Shown one piece after another: positions 52,437-60,903 of a stretch of 64,000 nucleotides of DNA. Source of the stretch: Streptomyces corallincola (GTDB taxonomy: Bacteria > Actinomycetota > Actinomycetes > Streptomycetales > Streptomycetaceae). The notes under the pieces are model-generated. The model did not search any database, was not told where the DNA came from, and worked only from the letters and a program-made list of their open reading frames with translations. Location of the stretch: NCBI RefSeq assembly GCF_019104725.1, contig NZ_JAHRXF010000021.1, positions 36,765 to 100,764 of the forward strand, written 5' to 3'. Made by a program: the position numbers and the translations under genes. How positions within the stretch are numbered: position 1 is the stretch's first letter; every line of letters starts with the position of its first letter.

Positions 52437-52572
52437 CGATGCACCTCCGTTCGTCATGATGCCCGGCTGCACCGAGGAGTGCAAGGACGCCTGTGCGGTG
52501 CGGGCCGCCCTCGGCGGGTGCGGGAGCTGCGAACCATAGCCGCACTTGCGTCCAAGAAGCGGGACGCGGACC

Positions 52573-52636
52573 TTGACAGCATGGACGGCGGAGTCATGAT
52601 GAATGAGCACTCGTTCGCCGAGTGAACAAATGTTCA
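52573..52636 (+). promoter_or_regulatory. Promoter and operator palindromes of the polyol operon
   Basis: TTGACA (52573-52578), 16 bp, CATGAT (52595-52600) is a good promoter. Directly downstream are GAATGAG-N2-CTCGTTC (52601-52616, one mismatch) and the perfect TGAACA-AA-TGTTCA (52623-52636). The ribosome-binding site and ATG of the transporter follow. The position fits repression by the SorC-type regulator. Confidence 0.65.
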
Positions 52637-52653
52637 GGCTCAAGGAGGAGTCC

Positions 52654-53973
52654 ATGACGATGCAGGACGGCCTGGCGCAGCCGCGGAGCCGGTGGACGCG
52701 CGCCCTGACGAACCAAGGGATCTCCCGGGTCCTGCTCTGGGGTTTCGTCGCCCTGATGCTCTTCATGGTCGGCGACGGAATCGAACTCAGCTTCCTCTCC
52801 ACCTACTTGGAGGAGCGCGGGTTCAGCGGGAGTCAGGTGGCCGGACTGTTCACCGCCTACGGCATCGTCGTGGCGGTCGCCGCCTGGCTGGCGGGCGCAC
52901 TGGCCGAGGCATGGGGCCCACGCAGGGTGATGCTCATCGGAGCGGGCCTGTGGATCGTGCTGGAAGTCGCGTTCCTGACCCTCGGCGTCATGCAGCAGAA
53001 CTACGCGGTGATGATCGCGACCTACGCGATCCGCGCCATCGGCTACCCGTTCTTCGCCTACGGGTTCCTCGTCTGGGTCACTATGGAGACACCCGACGCG
53101 GTCATGGGCAAGGCCGTCGGCTGGTACTGGTTCTTCAACGCGATGGGCCTGGGAGTCATCAGCGGCTACTTCGTGGCCGCCGCCGTGGACCCGCTCGGAG
53201 AACTGGCCACCCTGTGGGCGTCGCCGGTGTTCGTCGCGGTCGCCGCCCTCATGATCGCGGTGCTGGTGAAGTCCCGGGCCGGTGCGCGCAGGGTCACCCG
53301 TGCGGAGACCGTCGAGGGACTCAAGCGCGGCATCGTCATCATGAAGGAACGGCCCAAGGTCGGGATCGGCGGCGCCGTCCGCCTCATCAACACGATCTCC
53401 TACTACTCGTTCGCCGTGTTCCTCAACGTCTACATGGTCAAGACGATCGGCTTCAGCCAGTCGCAGTGGTCCTCCATCTGGGGCACCATGCTGGCCGCCA
53501 ACGTGGCCGCGAACCTCATCTCCGGCTACGCCTCCGACCGCTTCGGCCGCATCAACGTCATCGCCTGGGGCGGCGGAGCGGCCACCGCGATCACCGTCCT
53601 CGGGTTCTACTACCTGCCGCAGGCAGTCGGCGCGAACTACGTCGCCGTCATGATCCTGGGCATCGTCTACGGTCTCGCGCTGGGCATGTACGTCCCCCTG
53701 TCAGCCGTCGTCCCGCTGCTGGCCCCGCAGCACAAGGCCGCCGCCGTCGCGGTCCTCAACCTCGGCGCCGGCCTCAGCAACTTCGGCGGCCCGGCCGTCG
53801 CGGCGCTGGTCGCACCGCTGGGCGTCGCACCGGTCGTCTGGATACTCGCCGCGCTCTACGTCGTCGGGATCTTCCTGACCTTCCTCCTGCGGGAGGCGGG
53901 CGTCGAAGCACCGGGACACCGTCCGCGGACCGATCCGGCTCCCCCGGTGGTCACCCCGGCCGTCTCCGAATGA
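52654..53973 (+). CDS. MFS transporter, RbtT/DalT/CsbX (polyol) family
   Basis: 439 residues from ATG at 52654, chosen because AAGGAGGAG stands just upstream. Twelve helices are predicted. The opening GVGDGIE-type segment (FMVGDGIELSFLSTYLEERGFS) and the following AYGIVVAVAAWLAGALAE, GPRRVMLIG and YAIRAIGYPFFAYGFLVW resemble the ribitol and D-arabinitol permeases RbtT/DalT. This suggests a sugar alcohol or related small polyol as substrate. It is the first gene of a five-gene plus-strand operon under the palindromic operator. Confidence 0.85.
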   Translation: MTMQDGLAQPRSRWTRALTNQGISRVLLWGFVALMLFMVGDGIELSFLSTYLEERGFSGSQVAGLFTAYGIVVAVAAWLAGALAEAWGPRRVMLIGAGLWIVLEVAFLTLGVMQQNYAVMIATYAIRAIGYPFFAYGFLVWVTMETPDAVMGKAVGWYWFFNAMGLGVISGYFVAAAVDPLGELATLWASPVFVAVAALMIAVLVKSRAGARRVTRAETVEGLKRGIVIMKERPKVGIGGAVRLINTISYYSFAVFLNVYMVKTIGFSQSQWSSIWGTMLAANVAANLISGYASDRFGRINVIAWGGGAATAITVLGFYYLPQAVGANYVAVMILGIVYGLALGMYVPLSAVVPLLAPQHKAAAVAVLNLGAGLSNFGGPAVAALVAPLGVAPVVWILAALYVVGIFLTFLLREAGVEAPGHRPRTDPAPPVVTPAVSE

Positions 53974-54028
53974 CGCGCCGCGGATCCGCCGGAGAAACCG
54001 AACGGGGCAGGCAGGCAGGTGGGCAACG

Positions 54029-55597
54029 ATGAGAAGCCGAGTCCAGGCCGTGCTGGGCATCGACGCCGGTACGACCTCGGTGAAGTCCGTCGTCATCAGC
54101 ACGACCGGTGACGTGCTCGGAGCCGCCAGATCGACGGTCCGTATCCGGCGGCCCCAACCGCACCGCGCCGAACAGGACATGGGCGAGGTCTGGTCCGCCG
54201 TCGCGCAGACGATCAGCGCCGCCCTCGCCGAAGCCGGTGACGTCGAGCTGCTCGGGCTCGGTGTGACGGGCCAGGGCGACGGCGCGTGGCTCGTGGACGC
54301 CGACGGACGTCCCGTCGGACCGGCCGTCCTGTGGCTGGACGGCAGGGCCGCCGGGCGAGTGGCCCGGTGGGAGACCGACGGGCGCGGGGAACTGATCCGC
54401 CGCACGACGGGCTCGGCCCTGTTCCCGGGCGCCCTGCCCGTCCTCCTCGAAGAACTCCAGGACAGCGATCCCGGCCTGCTCGACCGCGCGGCGACCCAGC
54501 TCAACTGCAAGGACTGGATTCGCTTCCGGCTCACCGGAGTAAGGGCGACGGACGCCTCCGAGGCCTCCCGCACCTACCTGGACGTCGCCACCGGGCGCTA
54601 CTCCGAAGAGCTCATCGACGGCCTGGGCCACGCCGGGTTCCGCCGACTGCTGCCACCCCTGTGCCCACCCGACGCCGTGTCCGGCCGCGTGACCGAGCGC
54701 GCGGCACGGGAAACCGGCCTGCCCGTCGGTCTGCCCGTGGCGACCGGCCTGGTCGATACCCCGGCCGGCGGCGTCGGCCTGGGAGTCGTCGGGCCGGGCG
54801 AGGTGTACGCCATCCTCGGCACCACCGCGTTCGTCGGCGCCGTACAGGAACACGTCACCGCGCCCGGCGACGTCCCGCTCATCACACTCAACCTGGGCCG
54901 GGGCACCCACGTCATCGAATGCCTCGCCCCGATGAACGGCACCCCCAACCTCGACTGGGCACGCGAGGCCACCGGTCTGGCCGCGCTGGAATGGTCCCAG
55001 ATCGAAGACCTCGTCACCGCCGCTCCCGCCGGAGCCGGGGGAGTGCTCTACCTGCCCTACGGAGGCGTCAGCGGCGAGCGGGCGCCGTTCGTGGACACCG
55101 CGGCCTCGGCGGCGTGGCTGAACATCACCGTACGCACCACCCCCGGAGAACTGCTGCGCGCCGTCTACGAGGGCATCGCCCTGTCCCTCGGCGAATGCAT
55201 GGAGGTGCTGGGCGTCACGACCGACGCGACGGTCCGGCTCTGCGGCGGCGGGGCGCAGTCGCCGGTCGTCTGCCAGATCGTCGCCGACGTGACCGGCCGC
55301 CGCATCGTCCGCTCCACCTTCGCCGAACTCGGCGCCCGGGGGGCAGGCGCCCTGGCCCTCGTCGCCGTCGGCGCGGCACCCGACCTGGCCGCCGCGCTGG
55401 ACCGGTTCGGCGACGACGCCCAGACCTTCGAACCGGATGCCGGGCTACGGCCCCTGCACGACGCCCAGGCCCAGGTGTTCCGCGACGTCCGCGACGCCGT
55501 ACGGCACCACTGGCCGACCCTGCGGGCGACGCGGACCGCCGCACACACCGCCGACACCCGCCCCGCCACCACCCGACCCCCGACCTCTGACCTCTGA
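54029..55597 (+). CDS. FGGY-family carbohydrate kinase
   Basis: 522 residues from ATG at 54029. The phosphate-1 motif VLGIDAGTTSVKSVVIST opens the FGGY_N domain; GVTGQGDGAWLVD, the AVLWLDGRA region and NCKDWIRFRLTG follow. The FGGY_C domain has YAILGTTAF (phosphate-2), RLCGGGAQSPVVCQIVADV (adenosine motif) and ARGAGALALVAVG. The C-terminal ~25 residues are a Thr/Pro-rich tail encoded by repeat-like DNA. It should phosphorylate a ketose or polyol imported by the preceding transporter. Xylulose-, ribulose- and erythrulose-type sugars are all possible. Confidence 0.9.
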   Translation: MRSRVQAVLGIDAGTTSVKSVVISTTGDVLGAARSTVRIRRPQPHRAEQDMGEVWSAVAQTISAALAEAGDVELLGLGVTGQGDGAWLVDADGRPVGPAVLWLDGRAAGRVARWETDGRGELIRRTTGSALFPGALPVLLEELQDSDPGLLDRAATQLNCKDWIRFRLTGVRATDASEASRTYLDVATGRYSEELIDGLGHAGFRRLLPPLCPPDAVSGRVTERAARETGLPVGLPVATGLVDTPAGGVGLGVVGPGEVYAILGTTAFVGAVQEHVTAPGDVPLITLNLGRGTHVIECLAPMNGTPNLDWAREATGLAALEWSQIEDLVTAAPAGAGGVLYLPYGGVSGERAPFVDTAASAAWLNITVRTTPGELLRAVYEGIALSLGECMEVLGVTTDATVRLCGGGAQSPVVCQIVADVTGRRIVRSTFAELGARGAGALALVAVGAAPDLAAALDRFGDDAQTFEPDAGLRPLHDAQAQVFRDVRDAVRHHWPTLRATRTAAHTADTRPATTRPPTSDL

Positions 55598-55632
55598 CCT
55601 CTGACCCCTGACGAAGAGAACAAGGAGTACCC

Positions 55633-56661
55633 GTGCCGAACGACACCACCCGAGGCGACCGACCGCTCCTGCTGGTCACCGCCCCCTTCGACCCCGCCCG
55701 CGCCGCACAGCTCGGTGACGTCTTCGACGTCGAACTCGTCGAGCCCTCCCTCGCCGGGACCTCGCTGGCCACACGGGGTCTCGACCAGGAACTGGCCCGC
55801 GCGACCGCACTCGTCTGCGAGGTGGACGTCGTCGATGAGGCCACCCTGGACAAGGCACCCCGACTGCGGGTCGTCGTGTCCTGCCGGGCGAACCCGGTCA
55901 ACGTGGACGTGGACGCGTGCACCGCCCGCGGGATCGCCGTCCTGACCACCCCCGCCCGCAACGCCGACGTCACCGCCGACCTCGCCTTCACCCTGCTCCT
56001 CATGACCGTCCGGCACACCGGCAGGGCCGAACGCTGGCTGCGCGGCGGTGCGTGGAAGGCGGAGGACGTGTTCGAGCCCTACTCGGCCTTCCGCGGCATC
56101 GGGCTGTCCGGACGCACCCTCGGCATCCTCGGCGGAGGTGCCATCGGGCGCCGGATGATGCGGCGGGCCCGGGCCTTCGGCATGAACGTCGTGGTCCACG
56201 ACCCCTTCCTCCCCTCCGACGCGTTCGGCGACCAGGCCCGCGTCGTCGGACTCGACGAGGCGCTGTCCACCGCCGACATCGTCACCGTCCACGTCCCGCT
56301 GGCCGAGTCCACCATCGGAATGATCGGCGACCGGGAGCTGCGCCTCATGCGTCCGGACGCCTACCTGATCAACGCGGGACGCGCCGCGGTGGTCGAGGAG
56401 GACGCCCTCGTCGGCGCACTCACCGAGGGACGGATCGCCGGAGCCGGACTCGACGTGTTCTGGACCGAGCCGCTCCCCGCCGACCATCCGCTGCTCGGCC
56501 TCGACAACGTCACCGTCACCCCCCACATCGGCGGCGCGTCCGACGACGTCGTCACCGAACACTCCCGGATCGCCGAACGCGGACTGCGCGCGTGGGTGGC
56601 CGGCGAGCGGCCCCCCGCCATCGCCAACCCCGCCGTCCTCGACTCCGCCACCGCACGTTGA
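55633..56661 (+). CDS. D-isomer-specific 2-hydroxyacid dehydrogenase
   Basis: 342 residues from GTG at 55633 (AAGGAG 9 bp upstream). The NAD-binding motif LGILGGGAIGRRMM, the catalytic Arg in INAGRAAVVEE, Glu in FWTEPLPADHPL and His in VTPHIGGASDD are all present. The protein is of the phosphoglycerate-dehydrogenase-like type. It oxidises or reduces a D-2-hydroxy acid with NAD. Together with the aldehyde dehydrogenase next to it, it suggests that part of the substrate is routed to a hydroxy-acid/keto-acid. Confidence 0.92.
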   Translation: MPNDTTRGDRPLLLVTAPFDPARAAQLGDVFDVELVEPSLAGTSLATRGLDQELARATALVCEVDVVDEATLDKAPRLRVVVSCRANPVNVDVDACTARGIAVLTTPARNADVTADLAFTLLLMTVRHTGRAERWLRGGAWKAEDVFEPYSAFRGIGLSGRTLGILGGGAIGRRMMRRARAFGMNVVVHDPFLPSDAFGDQARVVGLDEALSTADIVTVHVPLAESTIGMIGDRELRLMRPDAYLINAGRAAVVEEDALVGALTEGRIAGAGLDVFWTEPLPADHPLLGLDNVTVTPHIGGASDDVVTEHSRIAERGLRAWVAGERPPAIANPAVLDSATAR

Positions 56662-56702
56662 GCCGCCCCCACCCCACCGCAACGCCCCCAGGAGGGCCCG
56701 AC

Positions 56703-58220
56703 ATGAGTGTCACCGAGGACACCGGCACCGCACCCGGCCTCAGCCCCGCCCTGTCCGCTCTGCTCCAGGCCCCGCCGCGGCTCCTCATCGACGGCGAGAT
56801 GGTGCCGGCCGACAACGGCGGCACCATCCCCGTACTGAACCCCGCCACCGGCCGTCAGATCGCCACCGCGGCGGCGGCGGGCGTCACCGACGTGGACCGT
56901 GCCGTACGGGCCGCGGCTGCCGCGATGGAACCCGGTGCGCCCTGGCGACGGATGAGCGCCCTCGACCGGGGCCGCATCATCGGGCGCTTCGCCGCACTGC
57001 TGGAGACCCACGCCGACGAACTCGCCGACATCGAGGCACTCGACGGCGGCAAGGTACGCGACTCCGCCCGCCGGAACGACGTCGAACTCTCCATCAACCA
57101 CTTCGCGTATTTCGCAGGGTGGCCCAGCAAGATCGAGGGCAACACCATTCCGGTGTCCGTACCCGACACCCTGGTGCGCACCGAGCGGGAACCCGTCGGG
57201 GTCGTCGCGCAGATCATCCCCTGGAACTTCCCCCTCCTCATGGCGGCCTGGAAGATCGCCCCCGCGCTGGCCGCCGGATGCGCGATCGTCCTCAAGCCCG
57301 CCGAGAACACCCCGCTCGTCGCGCTGCGCCTGGGCGAGCTCGGCCTGGAAGCCGGACTGCCCAACGGCGTGCTCAACATCCTCCCCGGCTACGGACCGGA
57401 AGCGGGTGAGGCACTCGTCGAGCACCCGCTCGTGGACAAGGTCGCCTTCACCGGTTCCACCCGCGTCGGCATCCACCTGGCGCGGAAGGCCGCCGCGCAG
57501 GTCAAGCGCGTGACGCTGGAACTCGGCGGCAAGAGCCCGAACATCGTCTTCGCCGACTCGCCCGTCGAAGAGGCCGTGGCCGGTGCGGCATCGGCGATCT
57601 TCTCCAACTCCGGCCAGTCGTGCAGCGCCGGTTCACGCCTCTACGTCGAACGCTCGCGCTTCGACGACGTCGTGGCCGCGCTGTCCGAACGGGCCGACAG
57701 CATGCGCGTCGGACCGGGCCTCGACCCGAGCACCGACCTCGGCCCGCTCATCAGCCGTACTCAACTCGACCGGGTCCGCGGCTACATCGACGGCGCACTC
57801 GGCGCCGGGGCGACCGCTGCCGCCGGAGCCACGGCCCCGGCCGGTGTCGATGCGGACGGCTACTTCCTGCGCCCCACCGTGCTGACCGACGTCGATGACA
57901 CGATGCCGGCGGTACGCGAGGAGATCTTCGGCCCCGTCGTCGTCGCCCAGCCCTTCGACTCGCTCGAAGAGATCGCCGCCCGGGGCAACGACTCGCCCTA
58001 CGGTCTCGCGGCCGGTATCTGGACCCGTGACATAGCCCGCGCGAACCGCCTGGCGAAGCTCCTCAAGGCAGGCACCGTCTACATCAACATGTACGGGGCC
58101 ACCGACGCGGCGGCGCCCTTCGGCGGGTTCAAGACCTCGGGCTACGGGCGCGAGATGGGCCACGCGAACCTCGAGTCCTACCTTGAGACGAAGACCGTAT
58201 GGACCAGCCTGTCGATGTGA
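56703..58220 (+). CDS. NAD-dependent aldehyde dehydrogenase
   Basis: 505 residues from ATG at 56703 (AGGAGG 8 bp upstream). A complete ALDH: VVAQIIPWNFPLLM (Asn), IVLKPAENTP (Lys), FTGSTRVG, LELGGKSPNIVF (Glu), SGQSCSAGSRLY (Cys) and EEIFGPVVV. It is distinct from the betaine-type enzyme at 41.3 kb (about half the residues differ in the regions compared by eye). The likely substrate is a sugar-derived aldehyde such as glycolaldehyde or lactaldehyde, which a class II aldolase could release. This is an inference from the locus. Confidence 0.92.
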   Translation: MSVTEDTGTAPGLSPALSALLQAPPRLLIDGEMVPADNGGTIPVLNPATGRQIATAAAAGVTDVDRAVRAAAAAMEPGAPWRRMSALDRGRIIGRFAALLETHADELADIEALDGGKVRDSARRNDVELSINHFAYFAGWPSKIEGNTIPVSVPDTLVRTEREPVGVVAQIIPWNFPLLMAAWKIAPALAAGCAIVLKPAENTPLVALRLGELGLEAGLPNGVLNILPGYGPEAGEALVEHPLVDKVAFTGSTRVGIHLARKAAAQVKRVTLELGGKSPNIVFADSPVEEAVAGAASAIFSNSGQSCSAGSRLYVERSRFDDVVAALSERADSMRVGPGLDPSTDLGPLISRTQLDRVRGYIDGALGAGATAAAGATAPAGVDADGYFLRPTVLTDVDDTMPAVREEIFGPVVVAQPFDSLEEIAARGNDSPYGLAAGIWTRDIARANRLAKLLKAGTVYINMYGATDAAAPFGGFKTSGYGREMGHANLESYLETKTVWTSLSM

Positions 58221-59488
58221 GCGCCACCGTGGGCTCGCCCCGGGCGCCGGCCGCCGTCCGCAGGGACCCCCGGCCGCGCCCGGGGACCGTCGTACGCCAC
58301 GTCACGCTCGGAGCGCTCGTCCAGGTCCTCGCCCTGAGCACCTGGTACGCGACCTCGGCGGTGGCGCCCCAACTGGCCCGGCACTGGAGCCTCGGCGCGG
58401 GCGAGGTCTCCTGGCTGACGAGCTGCGTCCTGCTCGGCTTCGCGGCCGGGGCGCTCACGCTGGGGCTGCTGCGCGTCGCCGACCGGACACGCCCCTCGCT
58501 GCTGCTGCCGCTGGGCGCGCTGACCGCCGCCGTGTGCACGGCGCTGCCCGCGGCACTCCCGATCGGATTCGTGCCCACCCTCGCCCTGCGCGTCCTCACC
58601 GGAATGGCCCTCGCGGCGGTGTACCCGCCCGGGATGAAGGCCGTCGCCTCATGGACGCTGCACCGCCGAGGTTCCGCGGTCGCCCTGGTCGTGGCCTCCC
58701 TGACGCTGGGCAGTGCCCTTCCGCACGCACTCCGTACCCTCCCGCTGCCGGGCTGGCGAAGCGTCCTGTTCCTCTCGGCGGCCGCCGCGGCACTGGCGGC
58801 CGCCCTCGCGGCCACCACGCGAACCGGCCCGCACACCGGCCACACCACCGCCCCGCGCACCGGCGCCGCCCTGGAGCTCTTCCGCGACAGACGCCAGCGG
58901 CTCGTCACCGTGGCCTACCTGGGGCACATGTGGGAGGTCTACGGCCTGTGGACCTGGGCCGTCGCACTGCTCGCCACGCTGCCCGGCTCGGGCGGGCCCG
59001 TCCTCGGCGTCCCGGGCTGGGGCCCGTTCCTGCTGATCGGCGTGGCCGGAGCACTCGGCTGCTTCGCCGCGGGTTCCGCCGCCGACCGATGGGGCAGGGT
59101 CCGCGTCACCAAAGTGATCGTCACTGTCTCGGCCGTCTGCTGCCTCCTCGCCCCGGCGCTGCCCCGACTCCCCGCCACCCCGACCGCGGTGATCCTGCTC
59201 GTCTGGGGCGCGTCGGTGATCGGAGACTCCCCGCTGTACTCCGCCCTGCTCGCCGACTCCTCCGACCCGGCCACCGTGGGCACGGCCCTGACCGTGCAGA
59301 TGGCGCTGGGCTACTCCCTGGCGGCGATACCGGTCCTGTTCCTGCCCCACCTGGCCGCGCACATCGGATGGCCCTGGGCCCTGCTCGCCCTGACGCCCGG
59401 ACCCCTGGCCAGCGCCCTGAGCCTCCGCCGCCTGCGAGGACTCGACGCCGTGGTCGCACCGGCCACGCCGAGATCATCCCGCCCGTGA
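58199..59488 (+). CDS. MFS transporter (second, general type)
   Basis: 429 residues from ATG at 58199, overlapping the dehydrogenase by 22 bp. A GTG at 58217 that overlaps the stop as GTGA is an equally good start; neither has a strong Shine-Dalgarno sequence. Twelve helices are predicted, with the MFS loop 2-3 region (ADRTRPSLLLP) and ADRWGRVRVTKV in the second half. It lacks the RbtT-like opening seen in the first transporter. It could import a related compound or export an intermediate. It ends the polyol operon and converges on the DMT gene. Confidence 0.85.
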   Translation: MDQPVDVSATVGSPRAPAAVRRDPRPRPGTVVRHVTLGALVQVLALSTWYATSAVAPQLARHWSLGAGEVSWLTSCVLLGFAAGALTLGLLRVADRTRPSLLLPLGALTAAVCTALPAALPIGFVPTLALRVLTGMALAAVYPPGMKAVASWTLHRRGSAVALVVASLTLGSALPHALRTLPLPGWRSVLFLSAAAAALAAALAATTRTGPHTGHTTAPRTGAALELFRDRRQRLVTVAYLGHMWEVYGLWTWAVALLATLPGSGGPVLGVPGWGPFLLIGVAGALGCFAAGSAADRWGRVRVTKVIVTVSAVCCLLAPALPRLPATPTAVILLVWGASVIGDSPLYSALLADSSDPATVGTALTVQMALGYSLAAIPVLFLPHLAAHIGWPWALLALTPGPLASALSLRRLRGLDAVVAPATPRSSRP

Positions 59489-59508
59489 CCAGCGGTGACG
59501 GACAACCC

Positions 59509-60375
59509 TCAGCGTGACGCGTGCTCCGGTTCCGGGGCCTCTCCGAAGCGGGCCAGGGTCAGGGCGCCTGCCAGGGCGACCGCGAAGCCGAGGGCCGCCA
59601 GCCACGCCAGGCCCGGGCGGGTGGTGTCGCCGAGCCAGCCGACGCCCGCCGCCGCCGGGGCGAGGGTCTCGCCGAGGACCATCCCGGCGGTCGCGGTGGT
59701 CACCGAGCCCCGCTGGAGGGCCGAGGTGAGGAGGAGGAAGGCGGCGCCGCCGCCGAGGAGGAGGGCGTAGAAGGCGGGGTTGGTCAGCAGCGCGGCCGGG
59801 CGGAGGGTGTCGATCAGGCGGACCGCGACCTCCACCACACCGAAGCCGAACCCGGAGCCCAGGCCGAGGACCAGGGCGCGGGTCCTGCCCGACAGGTGTT
59901 CGCCAAGCGGGCTCAGGAGCAGCACCCCCACCGCCACCCCCACCAGCAGATACCCCAGCCAGGGCGGGCCCGGACGGTGGCCCTCCTCTCCCGAGGCCAG
60001 CCCCAGCATCGCCAGGCCCGCGCAGACGACGCCCACGGCCGCCCACTCCACCCCGCTGAGCCGCACCCGCAGCAGCCGTGCCGCGACCACCGCCGTCACC
60101 GCGAGACTCGCCGCCAGCGCCGCGCTCACCGCGTAGATCGGCAGCGAGCGCAGGGCCAGGATCTGGAGGACGAACCCGGCGCCGTCCAGGCCGAGACCGA
60201 CGACGTACCGCCACTGCCGTACCGCCCGCAGCAGCAGGGCCGCGTCGCCGCCCGGCCCGGCCAACCCGCCCGCTCCGGCCTCGCTCCCGGCCGCCCGCGC
60301 GGCCATCGCCTGGAGCACCGTCGCCGTACCGAAGCAGACCGCCGCCCCCAGGGCGCACACCATTCCAAAGAGCAC
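59509..60375 (-). CDS. DMT/EamA-type transporter
   Basis: 288 residues from GTG at 60375; a TACAGT -10 lies 7 bp upstream, which suggests a leaderless message. About nine to ten hydrophobic helices are present with internal symmetry: the first half opens with AVCFGTATVLQAMAARAA and the second with RALVLGLGSGFGFGVVEVAVRL. This is the pattern of drug/metabolite transporters (EamA-type). The substrate is unknown. Confidence 0.8.
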   Translation of the reverse strand: MLFGMVCALGAAVCFGTATVLQAMAARAAGSEAGAGGLAGPGGDAALLLRAVRQWRYVVGLGLDGAGFVLQILALRSLPIYAVSAALAASLAVTAVVAARLLRVRLSGVEWAAVGVVCAGLAMLGLASGEEGHRPGPPWLGYLLVGVAVGVLLLSPLGEHLSGRTRALVLGLGSGFGFGVVEVAVRLIDTLRPAALLTNPAFYALLLGGGAAFLLLTSALQRGSVTTATAGMVLGETLAPAAAGVGWLGDTTRPGLAWLAALGFAVALAGALTLARFGEAPEPEHASR

Positions 60376-60562
60376 GAACGCGACTGTAGGCGACAGCCGA
60401 CGCCCGGCCGCAGCGCGCCCCCGCGCCTGCCCCCGCTCCTACCCCCGGCCGCCATCGCGCCCGCTCCGCCCCCGGTCGCCTCCCCGCCCCCGCCCCTGTC
60501 CACCTCGCCGCCCCCTCCCTAAGCTGAGCCCCGGACATCGTCATCACCACGGGGGACCACTC

Positions 60563-60901
60563 ATGGCCAATGCGCGCGGGCGCATGCGCTCCACCACGGT
60601 CGTGCTCGGCGGGATGGGCCTGCTGGCCACCGCGCTGACCGCCTGCTCCAACGCGCCGGACAAGCGGTGCGTGGACCGGGACAGCTACCGGACGGACAAG
60701 GGCTACAAGATCGTCTCCGACCGCAACTGCGGCAGCGGGGGCGCGAACGGCGTCTGGTACTACAAGGGCAGCAAGAAGGGTTCCTGGGTCAACGGAGGGT
60801 CCTTCACCGCGCCGCGCAAGGGTTCCGGGGGGTCCTCGGGCGGCCACTCCGGGGTGCACCGGGGCGGGTTCGGCGGCGGGCACGGCAGCTCGGGCGGCTG
60901 A
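60563..60901 (+). CDS. Small Gly/Ser/His-rich lipoprotein
   Basis: 112 residues from ATG at 60563. A signal peptide ends in the lipobox LTAC with Cys28. The mature part has two further Cys (KRCVDRDSY and DRNCGSG), then a short WYYKGSKKG stretch and a low-complexity Gly/Ser/His tail. It starts an apparent operon with a glutathionylspermidine-synthase-like gene 2 bp downstream. This pairing resembles ygiB-ygiC in E. coli, where YgiB is also a small lipoprotein-like partner. Its role is not known. Confidence 0.75.
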   Translation: MANARGRMRSTTVVLGGMGLLATALTACSNAPDKRCVDRDSYRTDKGYKIVSDRNCGSGGANGVWYYKGSKKGSWVNGGSFTAPRKGSGGSSGGHSGVHRGGFGGGHGSSGG

Positions 60902-60903
60902 GC

